From a virus: 42,829 nucleotides of DNA. Shown here piece by piece: positions 19,795 through 27,500 of the stretch; within the stretch, counting starts at the first letter, position 1; each line of letters begins with the position of its first letter. Location: the IMG/VR virus record IMGVR_UViG_3300044733_005595, positions 1 to 42,829 of that record. The stretch is one strand, 5' to 3'. The position numbers and the translations under genes were made by a program. The notes beneath the pieces are model-generated. The model did not search any database, was not told the DNA's origin, and saw only the letters and a list, made by a program, of their open reading frames with translations.

Positions 19795-20169
19795 TTACTC
19801 ACCTTCTTCCCCACTCCCTTCCCCCTTTCCGCCAAGGCCCAGAAGACTGTTGATGGCTCCTCCAAGAGCCTTCAGCTGACGAGCGGTGAGTCTCTTAGCG
19901 TCCTTGAGGGACAGTCTTCTCCGGCCCTGCTCGGGAGCGTGGAGGATGCAGATCGTCTGAAGAGTGGCTTCCACATCCGAGATGTTCTTATTATCCGAGA
20001 TCTTGGAGATCTCTATAAGATCGCTCGCGGAGGGTTCCCGGAGTGTCAGAAACCTTCCCTCGGAGATCTCTACAATCACGATCTCCGGATCGCCAAAATC
20101 AAAGTAGTCGTCCTCCGCCTCAACGGCGGCTCCCGAGGCCGCATCTCGCGCCATCTTGCTTACAGCCAT
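19795..20169 (-). CDS. Tail assembly chaperone-like protein
   Basis: The 124-residue product has the layout of myovirus tail assembly chaperones: strands EIVIVEISEGRFLTLREPSASDLIEI, then a helix with charged turns (LSLKDAKRLTARQLKALGGAINSLLGL) and a Gly/Glu tail. Such proteins coat the tape measure during tail building and lie between tube/sheath and tape genes. It is first in the minus-strand operon, 22 bases after a GTTTAAAG motif. Family is inferred. Confidence 0.6.
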   Translation of the reverse strand: MAVSKMARDAASGAAVEAEDDYFDFGDPEIVIVEISEGRFLTLREPSASDLIEISKISDNKNISDVEATLQTICILHAPEQGRRRLSLKDAKRLTARQLKALGGAINSLLGLGGKGEGSGEEGE

Positions 20170-20191
20170 AGTGTTTGTCTGATGTCAAATC

Positions 20192-20199
20192 CTTTAAAC
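20192..20199 (-). promoter_or_regulatory. GTTTAAAG motif, minus copy of divergent pair
   Basis: Minus-strand GTTTAAAG 22 bases before the chaperone-like start at 20169. It is back to back with the plus copy at 20206-20213. Confidence 0.55.
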
Positions 20200-20205
20200 C
20201 CCTTT

Positions 20206-20213
20206 GTTTAAAA
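20206..20213 (+). promoter_or_regulatory. GTTTAAAA motif, plus copy of divergent pair
   Basis: Plus-strand GTTTAAAA 23 bases before the GTG at 20237, six bases from the minus-strand copy. This compact divergent arrangement also occurs at 33090-33110. Confidence 0.55.
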
Positions 20214-20236
20214 TTAGTATAGAGGAGGGGGAGGTT

Positions 20237-20842
20237 GTGGCCGTAGCGAAGAACCCATTCGAGGAGTGGGAGAGGCTCAGGGCCTCCAGCGACTACAGGA
20301 GCACCGACACGCAGGCGACATCGCTAGTCCGCCAGCAACTCTCCCAGCCTGAGTACCTCTCAAACTCCAACCGCGTGAATCCCGGCCCCCTGCGTAACTT
20401 TCGTGCCGGGCAGGCCGACTCGAAGGATCAGTTGGCACATAATACGTATAATGAGGAGATGTGGGGTTGGCAGGCATGGGCCGAGGCGAGTAATCAGCTC
20501 TCCGAATCCACAGTGGCGGACATCCTTCTGGAGCAGAATACTGTTCTAGATCCCAACCAACCCACCAACTACGTTCCTCCGGTGATCACACCACCCGAGC
20601 CCGTGGTTCCTGAGTCGCCGGCCAGCGTCCTGACCACACGAACCAACCTAAAATCCGTCCAGTACGACCAGATCGAGCCCCGCGCAACCTGGACCATCAC
20701 TCACAATCTGGGCTACTATCCTTCCGTAGAACTGTTTAATAATGAGTGGGATGAGATCGACGGGTACGTAAACCACCTGACTAAAAACACCGTCCGGGTG
20801 GAGCTTACTCTGCCGCTTAGTGGCCATGCTAGGCTAATATAA
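20237..20842 (+). CDS. Virion protein with fibre-type C-terminal domain
   Basis: A GTG start at 20237 is chosen because GAGGAGGGGGAGG lies just upstream; the frame is open from 20204, but that would start inside the promoter motif. The ~201-residue product begins VAVAKNPFEEWERLRASSDYR, has a Pro-rich linker (VPPVITPPEPVVP), and ends with WTITHNLGYYPSVELFNNEWDEIDGYV...VRVELTLPLSGHARLI, a common C-terminal domain of phage fibre/receptor proteins. It opens the plus-strand fibre operon. Stop and next start overlap by one base (TAATG). Confidence 0.7.
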   Translation: MAVAKNPFEEWERLRASSDYRSTDTQATSLVRQQLSQPEYLSNSNRVNPGPLRNFRAGQADSKDQLAHNTYNEEMWGWQAWAEASNQLSESTVADILLEQNTVLDPNQPTNYVPPVITPPEPVVPESPASVLTTRTNLKSVQYDQIEPRATWTITHNLGYYPSVELFNNEWDEIDGYVNHLTKNTVRVELTLPLSGHARLI

Positions 20843-21090
20843 TGAGCAAAGAAGTCTACGTAAACATGGATTTTAAGGGTGCTAGTAGGGTTCTCAACCT
20901 ACCCACACCCGTGGAGGACTCGGAGCCGGTAACTTTCGCAATGTTGAAAGCTTTAGAGGATAGAGTAGAAATTTTTGACACCGCTGCGGCGGTGGAAGGA
21001 AGTATTCCGGTCTATAACGCTGGACAGGGCAAGTTCGTATCCGACTCTACTAATACCAAATTTACCATCACTGACGGGGGCAATTTCTAG
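20842..21090 (+). CDS. Short fibre-associated protein, 82 residues
   Basis: The product contains MDFKGASRVLNLPTPVEDSEPVTFAML, the collar-like repeat of phage fibres (x-F-x-G-x-x-I-x-N-L-x-x-P...D-A), and ends FTITDGGNF, like the fibre that follows (FDLDGGTF). It overlaps the upstream gene by one base and precedes the fibre by two. It could be a connector or trimerisation piece between fibre segments. Confidence 0.65.
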   Translation: MSKEVYVNMDFKGASRVLNLPTPVEDSEPVTFAMLKALEDRVEIFDTAAAVEGSIPVYNAGQGKFVSDSTNTKFTITDGGNF

Positions 21091-21092
21091 TT

Positions 21093-22628
21093 ATGGCTAA
21101 CGTTCTGCGCATCAAGCGCCGGGTCAGTGGTAACGCTGGCGCACCGGCCAGCTTAGCCAACGCGGAGTTGGCTTTTAACGAAGTAGACGATATTCTTTAC
21201 TACGGTAAGGGTACGGGCGGTGCGGGCGGCACGGCCACTACGATTCCGGCGATTGGCGGCACCGGCGCGTTTCTCAGCCTTAGTGGCGCGCAAACCGTTT
21301 CGGGCAACAAGACGTTCACCGGCGACGTAATCGTCACCACACAAACTCTGTCCGACAACAGCACGAAAGCGGCGAGCACGGCTTTTGTCAAAGGGCAGGG
21401 GTATCTGACAAGCGCGAACGCGGTGACCAGCGTTGCGCTGTCACTGCCAAGCTTTATCACGGTCAGCGGTTCGCCGGTCACCACGACGGGTACGCTTACG
21501 GGTACTCTGGCTAATCAGACCGCAAATACCGTATTCATCGCGCCGGACGGTTCGGCCGGAGCTCCGACTTTCCGCTCCCTCGTCGCCGCTGATATTCCCA
21601 CTCTGACCGCTGCGAAAATCAGCGACTTCGATACGCAAGTACGGACGTCGCGGCTCGATCAGATGGCCGCGCCTACGGCTTCGGTGGCTTTGAACAGTCA
21701 GCGGATTACCGGCCTGGCCGATCCGTCGGGAGCCCAAGACGCAGCGACGAAAGCATATGTCGATGCGCTTAAGACCGGTCTGGATGTCAAGGACAGCGTA
21801 AGAGCTGCGACGACCGCCGACATCACGCTGAGCGGCACTCAGACCGTTGACGGTGTGGTCCTGGTGGCCAATGACCGCGTACTGGTAAAGGATCAGACCA
21901 CCGCGTCGGGTAACGGTATCTACGTCGTTGCTGCTGGGGCCTGGACCCGCGCACTCGACGCGGACAACACGCCGGGCTCCGAAGTGACCGGCGGTATGTT
22001 CACTTTTGTGACAGAAGGTACGGTTAATGCGGACAGCGGCTGGGTACTGACGACCAACGACACCATCGTTCTCGGTACTACGGCGCTGACATTCGCCCAG
22101 TTCTCCGGGGCTGGCCAGATCACGGCAGGGGCCGGTCTGACCAAGACCGGTAACACTCTCGACGTCGGCGGGACATCGAACCGCATCACCGTTGGCGCTG
22201 ACGCAGTTGACATTGCGTCGACTTACGTCGGCCAGACGTCGATCACCACGCTCGGCACGATCACGTCAGGCACATGGACCGGCACAAGCATCGCCGTGGC
22301 CAACGGCGGCACGGGTGCGACTGACGCAGCCGGTGCCCGCACAAACCTGGGCCTGGCGATCGGCACCAACGTTCAGGCATACGACGCGGAGCTTGCCACC
22401 CTGGCCGGCATGGCGTCTGGCACAGCGACCTCCCTGGCGGCGCTGACCTCGACTGAGGCGGCGGTGATCGACGGCTCGACCACCGCGACTGCGACCACTC
22501 TCGTCCTGGCCGACCGCGTGGTTATCAACAACGCGGGGACGATGGTCCAGGTCGCCCTCAGCGACCTCGTCACCTTCCTCGAAGACGGCACGGCTTCCGG
22601 CTTCGATCTGGATGGCGGAACTTTCTAA
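21093..22628 (+). CDS. Tail fibre protein
   Basis: The 511-residue product starts RIKRRVSGNAGAPASLANAELAFNEVDD, the usual fibre N-terminus that packs on the baseplate, then repeated strand motifs (LSLSGAQTVSGNKTFTGDVIV, TTGTLTGTLANQTANTVF). A collar block reads NSQRITGLADPSGAQDAATKAYVDA, followed by the VKDSVRAATTADITLSGTQTVDGV domain and ANGGTGATDAAGARTNLGLAIGTNVQAYDAELATLA near the end. All are widespread in fibres of proteobacterial phages. Codon use is rich in GCG/GGC and poorer in AGG/AGA than in the core genes, suggesting acquisition. It ends DLDGGTF. Confidence 0.85.
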   Translation: MANVLRIKRRVSGNAGAPASLANAELAFNEVDDILYYGKGTGGAGGTATTIPAIGGTGAFLSLSGAQTVSGNKTFTGDVIVTTQTLSDNSTKAASTAFVKGQGYLTSANAVTSVALSLPSFITVSGSPVTTTGTLTGTLANQTANTVFIAPDGSAGAPTFRSLVAADIPTLTAAKISDFDTQVRTSRLDQMAAPTASVALNSQRITGLADPSGAQDAATKAYVDALKTGLDVKDSVRAATTADITLSGTQTVDGVVLVANDRVLVKDQTTASGNGIYVVAAGAWTRALDADNTPGSEVTGGMFTFVTEGTVNADSGWVLTTNDTIVLGTTALTFAQFSGAGQITAGAGLTKTGNTLDVGGTSNRITVGADAVDIASTYVGQTSITTLGTITSGTWTGTSIAVANGGTGATDAAGARTNLGLAIGTNVQAYDAELATLAGMASGTATSLAALTSTEAAVIDGSTTATATTLVLADRVVINNAGTMVQVALSDLVTFLEDGTASGFDLDGGTF

Positions 22629-22637
22629 GACTAAATC

Positions 22638-22655
22638 GCCCCGTACATACGGGGC
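22638..22655 (+). terminator. Hairpin after tail fibre gene
   Basis: GCCCCGT-ACAT-ACGGGGC, a perfect 7-bp stem with tetraloop, ten bases after the fibre stop. The following T-run is short, so termination may be partial. Confidence 0.45.
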
Positions 22656-22690
22656 TTAACCCTTCTACATAGAAATCAACGGGGAGCCAA

Positions 22691-23200
22691 ATGGCAAATA
22701 CGATACGAATACGGCGCAGCTCAGTTGCATCAGCAGTTCCGACAACAAGCCAACTCGCTCTGGGCGAGCTGGCCATTAACACGAACGATGGCAAACTGTT
22801 CCTCAAGAGGGACAATGGTACGGAGTCAATTGTTGAAGTCGGAGCTGGGGGAGGAGCCGGGGCTACCGGTGCAGCACCCAAGGCGCTGACAATCATTAAC
22901 CCAACCAGTTCCGAAAATGCAGTACTGTTTTTTACAACAACTAGCGTTACACTATCTCAGATACGTTCAACGGTAAAAGGCACCAGCCCGTCAATTACGT
23001 TTTCAATTCGCTATGGTACAGACATCTCTGCCACTGGAACGGAAGTGGTCACAGGCGGCATCACTTGCACGAACACTACAACGGGTGTAAGTACCACGAC
23101 TTTTAATAACGCTACAGTACCTTCAAATAATTTCGTGTGGTTGACTACCAGCGCAAGCAGCGGTACGGTTACTCAACTTGCAGTGTCTCTCCTGTTCTAA
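22691..23200 (+). CDS. Fibre/adhesin protein, 169 residues
   Basis: The N-terminus (TIRIRRSSVASAVPTTSQLALGELAINTNDGKLFLKRD) is the same baseplate-attachment module as in the preceding fibre. A Gly-rich hinge (VGAGGGAGATGAAP) leads to a Thr/Ser-rich strand domain ending VTQLAVSLLF. Start supported by GGGGAG upstream. It probably forms a short fibre or presents the spike encoded next. Confidence 0.75.
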   Translation: MANTIRIRRSSVASAVPTTSQLALGELAINTNDGKLFLKRDNGTESIVEVGAGGGAGATGAAPKALTIINPTSSENAVLFFTTTSVTLSQIRSTVKGTSPSITFSIRYGTDISATGTEVVTGGITCTNTTTGVSTTTFNNATVPSNNFVWLTTSASSGTVTQLAVSLLF

Positions 23201-23203
23201 GCC

Positions 23204-25660
23204 ATGGCCACCCTTTTTATCGACTTTGAAAACGGCAACGACAACCACGGTGGCACTAGCTTCAGCCCACTGGCATCTGGCACTAACGGCCGCATTACCA
23301 GCACAACATTCAGCAGCGCAACAGCATCGTTCCCGAACGACGGCTCGCTGATTGGTCAATACCTGAGCATTTTCAACGGCACCATCTATGCGGTCTACAA
23401 CATCACCGCATGGGTGTCGTCTACGTCGCTGACGATTGCCGCACTTTCCGGTGGTACGGCTCTAGCCAACCAGGCAGTTGACCGGCAATTTTTCATCGGC
23501 GGTCGCTGGAGAAATATCACCACTGGTGCCACGGCAGTACGCACCATCCCCGGCGATACCATCCGCATGATGGGTAGCCCGGAACCTACTAGCCTGGGGC
23601 AAAACGGCGTGTGGACCTCGCAGGCAATGCAGGCAACTAAGGCTATCACTGGCGCTACTAATACCACCCCGATCAGCATTACTTGCACGGCTCACGGCTA
23701 CAGCACTGGTGACACAGTTGTGGTTGCGGGCGTCGGCGTAAACATTGCGCCTTCCGTGGGCACATGGGAAATAACTGTTACCGGGGTCAACACATTTACG
23801 CTTAACGGTACTACAGCCCCAGGTATTTCTTTTAACGGTTCTGGACCAACTGCCCGACTCCGCAACAACACCCGCGTGATGCTGACCAGCGCCGTCACGC
23901 AAAACATCGCCAGCACCGGACCAGGACGGGCGGCTTGGGTTGCTAGCGCCAACTGCATTCATCTATTTAACACAAGTTTCTTCAAAGAACACGCAAACTC
24001 AGACGCCATAACAGTCAACACGGCGTTCACAACAGGCAAAGCTGCCTATTACACACTTCCGTCCACTCTAAACTTATCGAGTTATCAGCAGATTTCGTTC
24101 TGGATTTATGTATCTGGCAAAGACTTGCTAGTTAATGAAGCAGAACTAAGACTGTGCTCGGACACCACCGGAAATACCGTTGTTGACACCGCGCCGATCC
24201 CCTACACGCCAGGCGGTCGATTGAGAGCCGTTACTTGGGACAAAGGATCCGCTTTAGGCAGTTCAATTTCAAGCATAAGTCTCAATATAAATAGTGATCT
24301 ATCACCTAACGCAAACGTTGGATTGATGTTCTCCAACATCATCGCCTGCAAAGCCAGTAGCGCCGCCGACAGTCTCACGCTCACCAGCCTTATCGGCAAA
24401 AACACCACTGGCGAAACCTTCTGGGGCATCCAAAGCATTAACGGCACCCGCGTCATGCTCGACGCGGACACCAACGCCACACCCATCAGCACCGCTGTAC
24501 GCGGATACTACGGCACCAGCGAAACCGTAACCACTTGGAAGCGCGAAACCATCAAGCTGGGGCCAGCAGCAACAACCGGCACAGCACTGCAAACCATCCA
24601 AGAATCCGGCACTGATGGCAGCCCCATCACCTACAGCGGCGGCTGGGATCGCACCGCCATGAGCACGCAAAACCTGGAGACGTGGCTGGATGGGGTGAAT
24701 GGGTTTGGGTATGGAATAGCATATGCGTCGCTTACGAGCTTTACTCAATTAGACAAACTTGCCGCAGTACGATTTAACTTTGGAGCATTTAATAACCAAA
24801 ATGGGTCTGCCGTGAAAGCTAACAACTTTGATCTTGTTGCAGTAAACAATAATTCCACCGGGTTGTCCATCGCTTGCAATGGGACGGTTGGCAAAATAGT
24901 GCATTGTGTTGCCAACTCAGGCGACGGATCTGTAGTTGGTAATTCTACTACTGTTAGATCTATTGTTATCGACAATGCGTTCTCAAATGGAAACACCGGC
25001 TTGTTTTGCAATGGAGGTGGGAACGCAAAGGTAGCCTCCAAAAATAATGGCCTTTACGGTATCGGATTGATTAGGTCTGGAGTGTTGGTATATGACTCCG
25101 AGGCAGCCCTTAATGGTAGCGGCGGCGTTTACGTCAATACCTCACTTGTCAACGTGTCGAATATTTTAATAGATGAAGCCAATGAGTTTATTTTGCAGAA
25201 CGTGGACAGTACAGTGTATTCTCAAAAACACGATCAAACCGCTAACAATCATAAAGTGTTTACAGTGGGCGGTTTGATTAGCACCGCTACTGACCAACGC
25301 AAAACTGCTAGTGGCGTCAGTTGGAAAATGCAGCCGACCTCATCTATCCGTGATAGTTTCTGGCCACTTACACTCTCCCTCGCCAAAGTCGCCTGCGCCG
25401 CCAACAGCCTTGTCACCATCAAAGCCTGGATGCGCCGCACCAACACCGGCCTCACGATGCACCTGGTATGCAAGGGCGGCCAAATCGCTGGCGTCGCCTC
25501 TGACGTGGTGAGCGCCATGACCGCCGCCGCCGACACCTGGGCAGAGCAGACCATCACCTTCACCCCCACCGAAATTGGCGTCGTGGAAATCACCGCCGAA
25601 GCCTGGGGCGGCACCACCTTCTCCGGGTGGGTTGACGACATGACCATCTCACAATCCTAA
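23204..25660 (+). CDS. Large tailspike/adhesin with beta-helix-like middle
   Basis: The 818-residue product opens MATLFIDFENGNDNHGGTSF, a segment seen at the start of phage beta-helix spike proteins. Its middle (about 500-700) is rich in short Asn/Gly/Val strands typical of right-handed parallel beta-helices (FDLVAVNNNSTGLSIACNGTVGKIVHCVANSGDG, IDNAFSNGNTGLF). The C-terminal ~150 residues (WKMQPTSSIRDSFWPLTLSLAKV...TFTPTEIGVVEITAEAWGGTTFSGWVDDMTISQS) resemble a carbohydrate-binding jelly roll. Role: receptor binding and perhaps surface polysaccharide cleavage; no catalytic residues can be assigned. Base use resembles the neighbouring acquired fibre genes. Confidence 0.7.
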   Translation: MATLFIDFENGNDNHGGTSFSPLASGTNGRITSTTFSSATASFPNDGSLIGQYLSIFNGTIYAVYNITAWVSSTSLTIAALSGGTALANQAVDRQFFIGGRWRNITTGATAVRTIPGDTIRMMGSPEPTSLGQNGVWTSQAMQATKAITGATNTTPISITCTAHGYSTGDTVVVAGVGVNIAPSVGTWEITVTGVNTFTLNGTTAPGISFNGSGPTARLRNNTRVMLTSAVTQNIASTGPGRAAWVASANCIHLFNTSFFKEHANSDAITVNTAFTTGKAAYYTLPSTLNLSSYQQISFWIYVSGKDLLVNEAELRLCSDTTGNTVVDTAPIPYTPGGRLRAVTWDKGSALGSSISSISLNINSDLSPNANVGLMFSNIIACKASSAADSLTLTSLIGKNTTGETFWGIQSINGTRVMLDADTNATPISTAVRGYYGTSETVTTWKRETIKLGPAATTGTALQTIQESGTDGSPITYSGGWDRTAMSTQNLETWLDGVNGFGYGIAYASLTSFTQLDKLAAVRFNFGAFNNQNGSAVKANNFDLVAVNNNSTGLSIACNGTVGKIVHCVANSGDGSVVGNSTTVRSIVIDNAFSNGNTGLFCNGGGNAKVASKNNGLYGIGLIRSGVLVYDSEAALNGSGGVYVNTSLVNVSNILIDEANEFILQNVDSTVYSQKHDQTANNHKVFTVGGLISTATDQRKTASGVSWKMQPTSSIRDSFWPLTLSLAKVACAANSLVTIKAWMRRTNTGLTMHLVCKGGQIAGVASDVVSAMTAAADTWAEQTITFTPTEIGVVEITAEAWGGTTFSGWVDDMTISQS

Positions 25661-25665
25661 TTCCC

Positions 25666-25851
25666 ATGACCTATCACGTCCACGCAGTAGAACAAGACAT
25701 GGCGGGCAAATGGTACGCCCGTGTTGTCCTCACCGAAGAAGAGGCGGTCTTCCTGAGGTTCCAGGACTACCCCACCATGGATGCCATCCAAGCGGCTACG
25801 GTCGAGTACGTCGCCCAACGGGAGGCTATGAACAATGCCCCTACCGAGTAA
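25666..25851 (+). CDS. Small hypothetical protein, 61 residues
   Basis: The product (MTYHVHAVEQDMAGKWYARVVLTEEEAVFLRF...) looks like a compact alpha/beta domain with a helical tail (EYVAQREAMNN). It starts five bases after the spike gene and overlaps the next ORF by 17 bases. Small proteins after adhesin genes are often fibre-assembly chaperones; that role is only suggested by position. Confidence 0.6.
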   Translation: MTYHVHAVEQDMAGKWYARVVLTEEEAVFLRFQDYPTMDAIQAATVEYVAQREAMNNAPTE

Positions 25852-26023
25852 TACTGACCTTGCCACAATGGATATTGCCTACCTCGGCCAGCCTTTTGTG
25901 CAGGTCGAGGCCGTGGCTCTCAATAGTGTCAGTCTTGATATTGCTTACTTAGGCCAGCCGTTTGTTGCAGTAAGCCCCTCAGTTGCGCCTCCTGCCGGAA
26001 CACGGTATATCCTTATTACATAA
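25835..26023 (+). CDS. Protein with DIAYLGQPFV repeats
   Basis: In 62 residues the motif DIAYLGQPFV occurs twice (about residues 13-22 and 35-44), separated by VQVEAVALNSVSL. This repeat is one I associate with tail or fibre-linked proteins of phages; the function is unknown. It overlaps the preceding ORF by 17 bases and ends the fibre operon. Confidence 0.6.
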   Translation: MPLPSNTDLATMDIAYLGQPFVQVEAVALNSVSLDIAYLGQPFVAVSPSVAPPAGTRYILIT

Positions 26024-26037
26024 GCAAATCACACCAA

Positions 26038-26223
26038 GTGAACAAGCCACGTCTTCATCTGGTTGGCATTTTCCATACTCAACACACCCAAGCTTATAGC
26101 CACTGCGCCTTCACCGGTAAGGCCTTGCGTTTCCCACAGATGATGCAGTGGTGCGGGCGGCTCCGGCTTGGTCCTGATCTACTCCTGGTAATAGGTTTAA
26201 AGTCACTATATGGCGAACAATAA
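26038..26223 (+). pseudogene. Remnant of a glycosyltransferase-like N-terminus
   Basis: From a GTG at 26038 the frame gives LHLVGIFHTQHTQAYSHCAFTGKALRFPQMMQWCG, close to the opening of phage/cyanobacterial glycosyltransferases as I recall it (HLVGxPHTQTTxxYSxCAFTxKVxKFxxMM). After about 40 codons similarity stops and the frame ends inside the next gene. It is probably a decayed 5' fragment left by recombination downstream of the adhesin block. Whether it is translated is unknown. Confidence 0.45.
26195..26202 (+). promoter_or_regulatory. GTTTAAAG phage promoter-like motif
   Basis: GTTTAAAG seven bases before the ATG at 26210, the same close spacing as at 3702-3709. Confidence 0.45.
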
Positions 26224-26422
26224 CCGGCCCAGCTCCTCACAGATCTCCTCATCGGAACTCGAAAGCCTGAGAAGATGGGCGAGTATGAGTGGTAGAGCCA
26301 AGGATCCGTCGAGACTAGCACCGGGCCTGACAGAGGGCCCAGCGTACCCGACGATTCCCACCCCACCAAATCCCAGCCCCTACAAGCGCTGGGGCTGTTC
26401 CTCCTGCAGGAGATCAAGATGA
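26210..26422 (+). CDS. Small Ser/Pro-rich protein, 70 residues
   Basis: The product MANNNRPSSSQISSSELESLRRWASMSG... is Ser/Arg-rich at first, then Pro-rich (PTIPTPPNPSPYKRW), ending CSSCRRSR. It looks disordered with a short helix. The start follows the promoter motif, and the stop overlaps the next start (ATGA). No family recognised. Confidence 0.55.
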   Translation: MANNNRPSSSQISSSELESLRRWASMSGRAKDPSRLAPGLTEGPAYPTIPTPPNPSPYKRWGCSSCRRSR

Positions 26423-26691
26423 CAACCAGAAAGACAAAAGCGGAACTCGAGAAGGAGAGGGAGGAAGTGTACGAACCCGTACTTGTTGTGGAGGTGGAGC
26501 CTCAACCGGTGGAGCCTCCTGCGGAGCTCCCCACGGAGCCTGTTACTGAACTCCCTGCGGAACCCCCCGCTCCCCTCCCCGAAGTCACCGGCATCTTCCT
26601 TGGAGAAGAGGACCGCCGGCTCCTGAAGAAGTTCAACAAGCACATTGTGAATAAATTAGGGCTAACAACCACCAGGTCCTTCAGGGTCTGA
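26419..26691 (+). CDS. Small Pro/Glu-rich protein, 90 residues
   Basis: The product has a charged helix (KTKAELEKEREEVYEP), a linker of imperfect repeats (VEPPAELPTEPVTELPAEPPAP) and a basic helical end (EEDRRLLKKFNKHIVNKLGL). AGGAG precedes the ATG, which overlaps the previous stop by four bases. It may be a spacer or tether protein of the virion. Not recognised. Confidence 0.6.
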   Translation: MTTRKTKAELEKEREEVYEPVLVVEVEPQPVEPPAELPTEPVTELPAEPPAPLPEVTGIFLGEEDRRLLKKFNKHIVNKLGLTTTRSFRV

Positions 26692-26697
26692 TAGAAT
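26689..26697 (+). promoter_or_regulatory. Extended -10 candidate (TGATAGAAT)
   Basis: Same nonamer as at 4105-4113, 33 bases before the dCMP deaminase ATG. It overlaps the preceding stop codon. No clear -35. Confidence 0.4.
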
Positions 26698-26730
26698 AGA
26701 ACCGGCCACCTCCGCCCCACCCACAGACTT

Positions 26731-27138
26731 ATGAAACCCGAGCTCGTTAACGCGTACATGGACATCGCGGAAAGATTCGCTCTGGTATCCAAGTGCAATA
26801 GGCTAAAAGTGGGCGCCATAATTGTCAAGAACGGAAGCATCCTGGCCCACGGGTGGAACGGCACCCCCACCGGCTACAGAACCAACTGCTGCGAGGACGA
26901 GGCAGGCGCTACGTCGCCATTCGTCCTTCACGCCGAGCAGAACGTCCTCGTTAAGATGGCCAAATCCACCGAGTCGATTGACGGCGCGGAACTGTTCTGC
27001 ACGCACTCCCCGTGCCCGGAATGCTCCAAGCTCCTGGCCCAGAGCGGAGTGAGGAAGGTGTACTACAGACACAGTTACCGCATCTCCGAAGGGCTGAGGG
27101 TACTCACGGACCTCGGTGTCGAAGTGGAGCAGGTCTGA
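26731..27138 (+). CDS. dCMP deaminase (zinc-dependent)
   Basis: The 135-residue product has the full cytidine/deoxycytidylate deaminase signature: H67-A-E69 (the Glu is the proton shuttle) and C95-P-E-C98 (with H67 the zinc ligands), plus NGTPTGYRTNCC in the substrate region. It converts dCMP to dUMP to feed dTMP synthesis. Length is close to phage enzymes. Stop and next start overlap (TGATG), giving a two-gene operon from the TGATAGAAT promoter candidate. Confidence 0.92.
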   Translation: MKPELVNAYMDIAERFALVSKCNRLKVGAIIVKNGSILAHGWNGTPTGYRTNCCEDEAGATSPFVLHAEQNVLVKMAKSTESIDGAELFCTHSPCPECSKLLAQSGVRKVYYRHSYRISEGLRVLTDLGVEVEQV

Positions 27139-27500
27139 TGAGCCTGAACTCGGAGGAAGAGAAGGAGTCCCTAAGACGATCCCTCAAGAACACGGAGAAT
27201 CTGAACGATACGATACTCTGCCTGGAGCGGGTGCTGGCGCAGAGGACCCCCTTCGCTCTCTACATCGCCACGGAGGACAGAACCGACTGCGCCTGGATAT
27301 TCGACCCGCAGACGGTGTACCAGATGGTGGGCGGGGAGGATAAGTACGACCGCATCCTTGACTCCCTCTTCCCATCAGAGGAGGAGAAGTCGTGCGGTGT
27401 GGTGTTCTTCATATTCAGGAAGGTGGGCCCGATCTACTCTATCCGCGTGGATCTGGAGCTCATAGACGGTATAATCAACGACCTATACGATGAACTTTAG
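27138..27500 (+). CDS. Hypothetical protein coupled to dCMP deaminase, 120 residues
   Basis: The ATG at 27138 overlaps the deaminase stop by one base and gives MSLNSEEEKESLRRSLK.... The frame is open further upstream, but that is deaminase-coding shadow. The product has an N-terminal charged helix and an alpha/beta middle (APFALYIATEDRTDCAWIF-like spacing), ending in IDGIINDLYDEL. No family recognised. It overlaps the convergent minus-strand gene by 18 bases. Confidence 0.6.
   Translation: MSLNSEEEKESLRRSLKNTENLNDTILCLERVLAQRTPFALYIATEDRTDCAWIFDPQTVYQMVGGEDKYDRILDSLFPSEEEKSCGVVFFIFRKVGPIYSIRVDLELIDGIINDLYDEL

Noticed and set aside
19373-20169. Programmed frameshift between tail-chaperone genes
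   Set aside because: A G/A-rich stretch near the end looked slippery, but the shifted frame meets TGA before the downstream start, so no long fusion results.
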